Assembly: GCA_016617855.1 (NCBI GenBank)
Contig: JAECUM010003311.1
Span: 62,001 to 126,000 of the forward strand
Direction: 5' to 3'
From: Megalonaias nervosa
Lineage: Eukaryota; Mollusca; Bivalvia; Unionida; Unionidae
Length of the DNA stretch: 64,000 nt
Under the pieces are notes generated by a model. The model worked only from the letters and a program-made list of their open reading frames with translations, did no database searches and was not told where the DNA came from. Position 1 is the first letter of the stretch, and the number at the start of each line of letters is the position of its first letter. Made by a program: the position numbers and the translations under genes. Shown here one piece after another: positions 56,702-64,000 of this stretch.

Positions 56702-57555
56702 ATAACCAATTTTACTTGACGTTACCCAGTGACAGTTCCATGGATGTGTTTCCCAAAAACACCTTGTGCTGTTTCATGGCAAATTACCTCAGGAAATCCA
56801 ATTGGATCACGAAGCCCATTGGGAAGTGGCTTTGGTGGAAATGATTCACCCTATACAAATCTTAAACATCACCGAAAATCTAACGAATTTTTGCGTTGAA
56901 ATCCGGAATATACTAGTACAAGAACACTTGGATACCAATGATCCTAAAATTTGGAGAAAAAAAAAAGAAACCCAACACAAGACAAATCTCCCCAAAGCAT
57001 CTATGAAATGAAAATTCCTGCAGGCTAATATTTTAATGGTCAACATTTGGTGGACACGATTGCCACTATTTTCGACGCTCAGTTTAGCAAAGCCCTGACG
57101 AAACAGAACAAATCTGTCACCATTGAGTACCATAAAGTGGCTCGTCGTGTATTGATGAGTGTTACGGATGCCCAAACGTTGTCCATCACTTTTAATCATG
57201 AATTGTTTGAAATATTAGGTGGAGAACAGATCACTTCATCTGATGGCAATCTTTCCCCCTGACATCAGCATTTTTAGCAACACCCGATTTTTAATGTTAT
57301 TTCCTTTCCCGGTAGAACTGAACCAAGGACTGAATTTGATCTTTGTGTACTCCGATGTGGTGGAGTACAACGTGGTGGGACACGCCTCCGTACCGTTACT
57401 GCGTGTCATTCCTTTCAAAGTAGACTCCTCTGCCACGAACGCTGACGAGGAACGTGGAAACACCTATCACTTTCACCGCGAATTTGTACATCCTCACTAT
57501 TTGCCAGTCAGTAGGTCGTTTTTCGACACTGTCAACATTACTATAAAAGGAGATC
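56698..57555 (+). pseudogene. Penton-like minor capsid protein, frameshifted
   Basis: Polintons encode a single jelly-roll penton protein for capsid vertices. ATG 56698 (in ATGA with the upstream stop) starts MNNQFYLTLPSDSSMDVFPK, the characteristic FYxTLPSxSSxxxFPxNT opening. The frame shifts near 56765 to FHGKLPQEIQLDHEAHWEVA then LVEMIHP. A TGA and TAA near 57010-57026 interrupt before HLVDTIATIFDAQFSKALTK. A third frame then gives NLIFVYSDVVEYNVVGHASV then PLLRVIPF and HYLPVSRSFFDTVNITIKGD, matching the conserved YVYxDVVExxxVGxxxxPLLRxV and LPVSRxxFDTVxxxI elements. The last strand appears shortened, and the frame runs on into the next gene. The penton name follows family knowledge and not structure. 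Confidence 0.78.
57542..57550 (+). promoter_or_regulatory. TATA box in penton 3' end
   Basis: TATAAAAGG lies within the end of the penton frame, about 45 bp before the GHGLGNML start region of the next gene. Confidence 0.6.
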
Positions 57556-57571
57556 TGGGACAAAATATTCA

Positions 57572-57927
57572 GCGAGGACATGGTTTAGGAAATATGCTAA
57601 AATTGGCCTTTCGCTCGGTGGCTCCGGTTTTGAAACCGATGGTGACACGAGGATTGCACGCCTTGAAAGATGCCGCGTTGACCTCAAGGCAAAGAATTTC
57701 TCCAAAATGTCATCATCGACAAACAAAACCACACAGAAGCATTCTTGAGAGCAGGCAAAAATGTCTTGATTCAAACGGGTAAGGACATTTTGGGTCGGCG
57801 AGAAACTCCTATAAATGCCCTGGACGCTGCCGAGCCAGTCATTCCTGCTTCCCTAGAGCCACAGCAAGGACAAGGTAGAAAGAGACGACGACGAAGACAC
57901 CTCTCCAGAGAACTTCACTCCCCGTGA
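57572..57927 (+). pseudogene. pVI-like small capsid protein, frameshifted
   Basis: Reads RGHGLGNMLKLAFRSVAPVL then KPMVTRGLHALKDAALT in the frame of the penton end, then shifts near 57690 to TEAFLRAGKNVLIQTGKDIL and finishes GRKRRRRRHLSREL at a stop at 57925-57927. A Gly-rich start, an amphipathic helix with LFRxxxPxLK and a basic tail fit the Polinton proteins compared with adenovirus pVI (membrane-lytic, capsid-lining); the assignment is by pattern. No ATG precedes RGHGLG in frame without including penton sequence; ATG at 57595 is internal. A small deletion may have fused the two genes. TATAAA at 57810-57815 could serve the capsid gene. Confidence 0.55.
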
Positions 57928-57973
57928 TCTAGAAAAACTAAGAAAAGAAGAACCGTCCGAGACTTAGACGTTT

Positions 57974-59013
57974 TTGATTATTCAAAAAATCACAGAGAGA
58001 AAGAAAGAAAATGAATTGGATCTGTTTGCCATGCCACCCACCATGATGACGATGCAAGAATCCCAATGGGTCGAATTTCATCCCGTCTCCTCTTTGATGG
58101 ATTCAGCTCCCATCGAGTTTGAAATCAAAGAACAGCCCGAAGATTACATCGATCTGAATAACAGTTACTTGTACCTGAAATTCAAAGTGATCAAAACGGA
58201 CAACACCAATCCGGGAGTCGATGCTAGAGTAGCTCACGTCAACAATTTCATGCATTCCTTGTTCAGCGAAGTGGATTTGTTCTTGAATAACAGACTGATC
58301 AGCAGTAGCATGGATACTTACCCTTACCAAGCGTACCTGGAAAATCTCTTGACGTACGGTAAAGAGACCAAGAACATTCATCTGGATGCTTGCGTGGTAT
58401 GGAAACCTGACACCGCAGGCGAGAACAAGTTTAACGACACAGTCCTGACAGCAGATGACGATCCTCACAATGTGGGCTTTAACGACCGTAGAAAGAAAAT
58501 CCTGCAAGGACGAAGTTTAGAACTGATGGATCGTTTGCTTTTGGACATGTGGTTGCAAGACAAGTATATGCCAACGAGTACAAAACCATCATCCAGGAAG
58601 CCAGACTTTACGTGCGTCGCGTAGAAGTCTTACCTAAAGCGGGAAACGACATCAGCCAAACGTTGAGCAGAACGACCGCCAATTATCCGATACGACGCGT
58701 AGAAGTGAAAACTTTCACCATTGCTTCTGGACTCCGATCCAAGATCCAAGATCATCTGTTCCAAGGACAGTTACCCAAACGTTTAATCGTTGGTATCATG
58801 AACAATGCAGCCCTCAACGGAGCCCACGATCAAAATCCTTTCCAGTTTAAACACTACAGAGTGTCCAAGATCGAAGTCAGTCGCGATGGCAAGACGTGGT
58901 GTACCAGACCTTTCGAACCTAAGTTTGCCCAGAAAAATTACTTGAGATCGTACTTGTCCCTGTACGAAGCCACCGGACAGCTAGGAACCAACACCAGCCA
59001 CGGTATTACGTAA
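57974..59013 (+). pseudogene. Polinton major capsid protein (double jelly-roll), internally deleted and 3' truncated
   Basis: Forms the hexon-like shell. The frame is open from 57974; the family start is just before NELDLFAMPPT, but no clear ATG is seen. Recognisable stretches are WVEFHPVSSLMDSAPIEFEI, EDYIDLNNSYLYLKFKVIKT, NNFMHSLFSEVDLFLNNRLI and DTYPYQAYLENLLTYG. Near 58560 the frame changes between LLLDMWLQDKYMP and NEYKTIIQEARLYVRRVEVL; about 30 residues normally lying here are absent, so a small deletion with frameshift is likely. The second jelly-roll continues with YPIRRVEVKTFTIASGL, HLFQGQLPKRLIVGIMNNAA and NPFQFKHYRVSKIEVSRDGK then ends LGTNTSHGIT at 59013. Roughly the last 90-100 residues of the family are missing. 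It resembles the C. elegans F54H12.2-type proteins. Confidence 0.92.
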
Positions 59014-59206
59014 GAAGACGTAACAGTCTGGCCAAGCGGTGTTTTTGCGGCATCATTCCTGAAACACCGACCAATTAAAAATTAAAAAGTTCAACAATTG
59101 AGCATTAACGAGTCGCAAAAGCTCCCAGTTAGCATAGGCGACTTTAATCCTTCTCAGTCTCAGTCAGTCTGGCCATCCATTGTTGACTCGTCAACCTACG
59201 AAGATG
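59014..59206 (+). other. Right edge of recognisable Polinton sequence
   Basis: After the capsid frame stops there are perhaps 60 bp of decayed capsid coding (an ED pair and a short Phe/Ala-rich stretch in shifting frames), then unrelated sequence. No terminal inverted repeat, and no copy of the 44.4-45.7 kb palindromic motif, is seen here. Confidence 0.45.
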
Positions 59207-59536
59207 CCTTCAAGACTAGGCAAGCTGAATGAAGCTTACGTGAATTTATATAGTGTCAGGCAAGGCCTGATACCAAAGCCTGAAGAGATAGAAAATGTCA
59301 GGATGTTAACAATAGCCCATGGCCTGATTGAAGGTCTTCAGAGAGGAAATCAAGAAAGAGCAAGAGTGGACAGAGAAGTACAGACTTCAGAAGCAGCAGA
59401 GAGAACAGCAACAGCAACATCAGCAGGAACCAGACAGAGGTTTTGCGTGTGTGGTGCCCCACCAGGGAGGTGCCACCATTAGCCAGATGCAACTGGAGTT
59501 CAAAAAAACCCAACAAAACAGTCCTTATCAGGGCTA
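59207..59536 (+). CDS. Possible small protein, unknown; two overlapping frames
   Basis: ATG 59207 starts MPSRLGKLNEAYVNLYSVRQ then GLIPKPEEIENVRMLTIAHG LIEGLQ. From about 59330 two frames stay open. The same frame goes on with a basic/Ser-Thr stretch and ends RFCVCGAPPGRCHH at 59482. A second frame (59328-59537) reads EEIKKEQEWTEKYRLQKQQR then poly-Gln and HQGGATISQMQLEFKKTQQ. The second looks like a coiled coil and could be the true continuation after a one-base indel. I do not recognise either. It follows the truncated capsid gene by 190 bp on the same strand but has no clear Polinton signature, so host or element origin is open. Confidence 0.4.
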
Positions 59537-59621
59537 ACCAAATCTCTAGAAAAGACACACTATTCAAGTTGCCAATTTGTGTGAATGTGGAGTAGTGTAA
59601 CTATAAACACTCACTCCTTTG

Positions 59622-59624
59622 CTG

Positions 59625-59663
<39 letters not shown>

Positions 59664-59935
59664 ATGCGTTCACGTACGTTTGTGGTAGATATTGGGTTTT
59701 TGATAGGAGATATGGTGTGGGTTTTTTCTTCTCTTCCCTTCTGTGTGGATAGTATATAAGGTGTGTTTTATGTGTTCGCGTACGTTTGTGTGGACAGTAG
59801 ATATTGGGGTTTTGGATAGTAAATATGGTGTTTTTCTTCTCTTCCCGTCTGTGTGGATTGTAGATATTGGGGCTTTGGATAGTAAATATGGCGTTTATTC
59901 TTCTCTTCCCGTCTGTGTGGATAGTATATAATATG
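59622..59935. repeat. (GT)n plus ~62-100-bp composite tandem repeat
   Basis: A (GT)n run at 59622-59660, then repeated segments GCGTACGTTTGTGTGGACAG, TAGATATTGGGGTTTTGGAT and CTTCTCTTCCCGTCTGTGTG two to four times each in variable combinations. Confidence 0.85.
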
Positions 59936-59957
59936 TGAAGTTATTGTAAAGGATGTT

Positions 59958-60230
59958 ATGGAAATCAAGAATTTAAAGAAAGGGAAGGAGATCTTAAATG
60001 AGATAACTAGAATAGAAAAGGAAGATATAGAAGACAAACAGAAGATGAGAGAATGAAATGAAAAAATTGATAAAGAAGAGGAGAATAAAAAATGGAAGAA
60101 ACAGGAAGAGGAGGAGGTGAAGGAAAAACAGGAGGAGGAAAAGAATGAGAAGAAAAAGAAGAGTGTAGACAGAAAATAAGAAGTTGGTGGAGGAAAAGAA
60201 GAACTTAGAAGACAAAGAAGAAGATGAAAT
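59958..60230 (+). pseudogene. Purine-rich tract; possible decayed Lys/Glu coiled-coil ORF
   Basis: ATG 59958 (MEIKNLKKGKEILNEITRIE) is open for about 33 codons to TGA. The same frame then stays open, Glu/Lys-rich, through KQEEEEVKEKQEEEKNEKKK to a TAA near 60178. It may be low-complexity GAA-rich DNA that happens to be open. The 179-codon minus-strand ORF across it is Ser/Phe-rich and is taken as its shadow. Confidence 0.3.
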
Positions 60231-60479
60231 CCAAAGGCCCTTCTCTCCTGCCTAAATTTTTTTATAGTCTTTGTATATTTTAGGTATGATAGACTGATGT
60301 TCATCAATCTATGGCTGTGTTGTATATGTCTATGTCTCTAACCATGTATCTATGTCTATGTCTCTATTGTATTTGTCTCCACCTAGGTAGCCGCGCGTAT
60401 TCAGGTCAGCCACTTGCAGCATTGTTACCAGTAAGGTGACGTCACCCTACCTGTTCCATTCCTATTGTCCCAATACAAA

Positions 60480-60625
60480 ACCTAACTTTCCTTTGACGCT
60501 ATAGGGCCCGGGGGGGGGGGTGGTCTTGTAATGCTCATTATCATTGACGCTATAAATTTTGACGCCAAAGTGGCCGGGGGGGGGGGAGGGGGGTGTCTTG
60601 TAATGTATTTTCCACTGACGCCAAA
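60480..60625. repeat. Duplicated G-rich sequence (two ~85-bp copies)
   Basis: Each copy has TGACGCTATA or TGACGCCAAA, GGCCC or GGCC followed by a G run of 10-13, then GTCTTGTAATG. The second copy has two G runs separated by A. Both could form G-quadruplexes. The site around 60570 is the strongest G-skew in the window. Confidence 0.8.
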
Positions 60626-60964
60626 ATGGCCCCATTCACTACTATGGAGAAACATCTGTGCAATTCAAATGGTTTTGCCTTGAAAGTAGATAATCAAAAG
60701 AAAATCTTTTTGAGTAGATATAAGGAAATATTTCATTCATTAGTGAAAGCATTCTGTATTGTTAGGAGAATTCTACGACAGTTTCGAAGATGTTGCGTGA
60801 TTTACGTTCTATTGTAGGAAACAGATGTGATTGCAATAACTGTTTTATGCTGAAGAAAAAGCAACCACAATCATATCGTTTTCCTTGGTAAGAGGTGTCC
60901 ATGCACTTTAGCGTATGCAGATTTTATAACCTTTTAAACACTCATTCAGCTTTTGCTTGGGCAA

Positions 60965-61310
60965 TTAGTGACATGACATGTTTTTCCACACTTTTCTATT
61001 TAATGACCCCTACGTGGGAAATAGTGACAGGACATGTGTTTCCACACTTTTCTATAAAATGACCTTACATGGGACATAGTGACAGGTCATGTGTTTCCAC
61101 ACTTTTCTATACAAATGACCCTTACTTGGGACATAGAGACAGGTCATATGGTTCCACACTTTTCTATATAAATGACCCTTACATGGAACATAATGACAGG
61201 GCACGTGTTTCCACACTTTTCTGTATAAATGACGCTTACATGGGAAATAGTGACAAGGCACGTGTTTCCACACTTTTCTATATAAATGACCCTTATATGG
61301 TAATCGATAT
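60965..61310. repeat. Minisatellite, ~57-bp unit, about 6 copies
   Basis: Units contain ACATAGTGACAGGTCATGTG, TTTCCACACTTTTCTATATA and AATGACCCTTACATGG. The ORFs on both strands follow from a period divisible by three. Confidence 0.95.
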
Positions 61311-61435
61311 TCAAGTAAGAGTAGCGCATAAAAATGCACACCGAATTATTGCAGTCTTTTCTTCTTCTTGCTTTGGGTTTTTAAAACTATTTTATTGCGA
61401 TTTGGGATTGCTTAGGTCTTAAGCAATGTCTGTGA

Positions 61436-61440
<5 letters not shown>

Positions 61441-61514
<74 letters not shown>
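61441..61514. repeat. (AT)n microsatellite
   Basis: An alternating AT run of about 74 bp. Confidence 0.99.
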
Positions 61515-61516
<2 letters not shown>

Positions 61517-62130
61517 GAGATATGATAGGTCAACATTTCACGTAATGATGTCCCGCTTGCATTCAAAATCTGTAATCATCCTACAAAACACTATCTTAGA
61601 ATGGGTATTAAGCGCTAATTTTTTTCTTTTTTGTTTTAAAAAATAATTTTGAAATTGAAATAAAAGTGGCATGAGCAACTTTTTCTTCTTATTCCAGTAC
61701 CCTAAACAAGACCGAGACATGTGTAAGGGACTTACGCTACGGTTATGCTGTATAAGGGAGACAACTTTGTCATGATTGGTATTTATTTTTCGCCCCAGAA
61801 TAGTGATGCCAATATTGATTGGTTAAAGTTGGGTCAGTTACTCCCCACCCTTCCGATAAATTAACAGAGTGCCCATCCAGTTTGTGTACACCCAACAATA
61901 TTATTGCTACAATAAATAGCGGGGGTGGGTGGGTATAGACAATCATTTCAGAAACACTGTGGGGATTAATGAAGGACATCGATTAACGAAGTTATCAATA
62001 TTCCCAAAACACACTTGAAGTCTCCTTGTTATAAAAAAGACCTTTAAACATTTAAATTAAAAGCTAAACTTTCAAACATTTAACTCCTTGTCAGAAACAA
62101 GACTTTCAAACATTTAACTGAGTAAACTCA
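61515..62130. other. No gene seen
   Basis: Spacer. TAAGGGAGACAACTTTG near 61753 resembles a short phrase (AAGGGAGATAACTC) common in molluscan repeats, also seen inverted at 19040. No ORF with a domain. Confidence 0.4.
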
Positions 62131-62139
62131 AGACAGCTG

Positions 62140-62232
62140 ATCGCTCCCTACACCCATTTCTGTTTATGATCGCTCTGTGTACCCATTTCGGTTTATGATC
62201 GCTCCTTACACCCATTTCGGTTTATGATGGCC
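62140..62232. repeat. Minisatellite, ~30-bp unit, 3 copies
   Basis: CACCCATTTCGGTTTATGAT then CGCTCC occurs three times. Confidence 0.9.
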
Positions 62233-62699
62233 CGGAACACCTTTAAGGCACGCAAGCAACAATCCAGTGTTTTTAAGATCTTTTATGTTATGTTATTTGT
62301 ATTCTTGGGAACACTTTGAATGTCTCCGCGATAGAAAGAAAACTTTCAAAACGTTATCGCAACTTAAGAAGACCTATGGTTCGTGCGCCAGTTTTGCTTA
62401 TAATGGTTCTGAAAACTGGTCTTGCCAGCAAACGCCATCAAGTGTCTCTCAACTCGTAATTTGTATGTGCTTTGTATGTCCTTCAAATAAAGTTTAATTT
62501 TCAGACATTTTTTCCCTGACCATTCAGCTCAGAGTGCATTTTGTCTTAGGTAGATTAAATCTCCTTAACCCCTTTTACGTTGAAAACTGTCTTATATCTA
62601 ACTTGAACTAAATAATGTTGTGTTATGTTCAACGAATGTGTCAGATGTGTATGGTTTTATTGTTGTCCGTTTTGTTCAGTTTTGCCTTCAGATAATTGT

Positions 62700-62835
62700 G
62701 AAGTATTCATGGTCAGTGAACGCGTTTTCTAGTTGGATATTACTCCTGTGCTTATCAAAGAATTTTCTAGGGGATACAATCCCTGTTCTTATTAACGCGT
62801 TTTCTAGTGGATACGATCACTGTTCTTATTAACGC
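62700..62835. repeat. Short tandem, ~45-55-bp unit, 3 copies
   Basis: Units contain AACGCGTTTTCTAGTGGATA then CTGTTCTTATT. Confidence 0.85.
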
Positions 62836-63004
62836 GTGTATGTGTGTGCCCAGAGTTTATTTTATGCTTATTTGTTCATGACATTATTGACATTATTTTA
62901 GTAAGCAAACAAGAGTAAGAAAGACTTCAATATAGGAAAAGAAGACAAAATGAAACCACGCCATATATATCATAATAGACAGATTACTCTAATGTTGCTA
63001 CTCA

Positions 63005-63100
63005 TTATGGAAAAGTCCCAAAAGGGGTTTGAACATGATGGAAAAGTACAAAATGGGTTTGAACATGACTGAAAAGTCCCAAAAGGGGCTTGAACATAGG
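63005..63100. repeat. Minisatellite, ~30-bp unit, 3 copies
   Basis: GAAAAGTCCCAAAAGGGGTT then TGAACATGA occurs three times. Confidence 0.9.
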
Positions 63101-63364
63101 CAAGTCTTGACCGAATGTTATTAAAATGTAAATATTGACTTCTGTTTAAAATTACAATTTCCTCATCAGGTCAATATTCAGTGATAACCATACAGAACTT
63201 ATTGTATGATAACAATCTCCACAGTTCTTGTAGCAAACTAGCGGTACCGCTAAACTCTCTCTCCGCTTCTCCCTTATGGTTCCATTTTGGTTATCACTTA
63301 ATCGAACAAAATGATAATGTTGGCATGGGTTTGAGTGTCTCGTGCGATCTTGACCTATGTTAGA

Positions 63365-63665
63365 CCAACCCCATTTAGGGATTTAATGGGGCCAATAGGA
63401 TGGAAGAGAGGAATAGAGAAGGTCAAATGTTGTCCCTCTTTCTTAATATTTCAAATTTTCGTTTCCTCAGCACTAGTACCATCGCATTTTTTGCACTAAA
63501 GCTCCCCACCCTACCAACCCATTTGGAGATTTAAAGTGGACAAAGGGGATGGCAGAGAGGAATTAAGAAGGTGAGTTGTTGTCCCTCATTCTTAATATTT
63601 AAAATTTCCGTTCCTCAGCACAAATACAACCGTACATTTCCTTTATGGACTGCAGCGCCCCACGC
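63365..63665. repeat. Direct duplication, ~155-bp unit, 2 copies
   Basis: Both copies carry ACCCCATTTAGGGATTTAA-like, GATGGAAGAGAGGAATTAAG, TTGTTGTCCCTCTTTCTTAA and TTTCCTCAGCACAAGTAC-like segments in order. No coding capacity is seen. The remaining 330 bp of the window holds nothing I can identify. Confidence 0.85.
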
Positions 63666-64000
63666 TACCCTTACAGCCTTCAGCATCCTCTGACTATTTC
63701 TGCACACGAGTTCGCATGGTAATGCTGTAGGTACTGGTAGAGGGTTTGTAGTGACTAAAGGTACCCATTAACAATAGGTAGTGACGATGAAAAGTAAGTA
63801 ATCGAATCCCAGTCTTGAATCACAATACCCAAGTCAGATAGTAATCACAGGGTCATTGTTTTGACCCCCAAATCTTTTAAGCATATCAGTTTCCTTTTGT
63901 AATGCGAAAGAGAATACCTGACTACCAGTACAAAGGCTACACCGTTTATATATTTTCACGGTAACATGCAAACACAACCCGCATCGAATCGAACATATGT

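Noticed and set aside
59768..60307. 179-codon minus-strand ORF, Ser/Phe-rich
   Set aside because: It is the complement of a GAA-rich purine tract and a tandem repeat; composition is low complexity and no domain is seen.

Overview
The window reads as a repeat-rich, intron-scale or intergenic stretch of an animal genome, most probably a mollusc. The reasons are a full-length tRNA-derived SINE whose body and (CA)n tail match SINEs I know from molluscs (14094-14423), dispersed blocks built on the TGACCTTGACCTTTGACC motif that is common in molluscan DNA, and an invertebrate-type Polinton. The species cannot be told from the sequence. I found no convincing host protein-coding gene and no canonical tRNA or rRNA gene. 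All recognisable protein coding belongs to mobile elements.

Layout. From 1 to about 40 kb the DNA is AT-rich and dominated by minisatellites (unit lengths about 19 to 91 bp), microsatellites, longer degenerate monomer blocks of about 110 to 175 bp, foldback MITEs, two SINEs, two LINE fragments, and five solo LTRs that look related to one another and to the LTR of the retroelement further right. From 40.57 to 44.07 kb lies a decayed Ty3/gypsy-type retrotransposon. Its integrase precedes RT-RNase H, the Ty1/copia-like order known from Gmr1-like elements. It keeps a full 3' LTR and a stub of the 5' LTR. From 44.4 to 45.66 kb there is an array of near-palindromic motifs (core CTCGTTCAAACGAG) with a longer-range order.

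From about 45.7 to 59.0 kb lies the main item: a visibly more GC-rich Polinton/Maverick (adintovirus-like) provirus remnant. In order it carries a divergent CCHC zinc-knuckle gene on the minus strand, then on the plus strand a protein-primed family B DNA polymerase, a small membrane protein, a BIR (IAP-like) domain gene, two short helical ORFs, an intact 155-codon ORF with a possible Bcl-2 BH1-like motif, a FtsK/HerA (A32-like) packaging ATPase, a basic core-like protein, a coiled-coil/Pro-rich protein, an integrase with a C-terminal chromodomain, a two-TM protein, a penton-like protein, a pVI-like protein and a double jelly-roll major capsid protein. Frameshifts and stops break most of the large genes, so the copy is not functional, but several small ORFs and the ATPase core are still open. 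TATA boxes recur at gene junctions, often overlapping the end of the upstream gene, which suggests that each gene had its own promoter. The right side is truncated inside the capsid gene, and no Ulp1/adenain-like protease is visible.

From 59.2 to 64 kb there is a possible small gene of unknown identity, a purine-rich coding-like tract, G-rich duplicated sequence and more short tandem repeats.

All assignments rest on reading motifs by eye. No database search was run.
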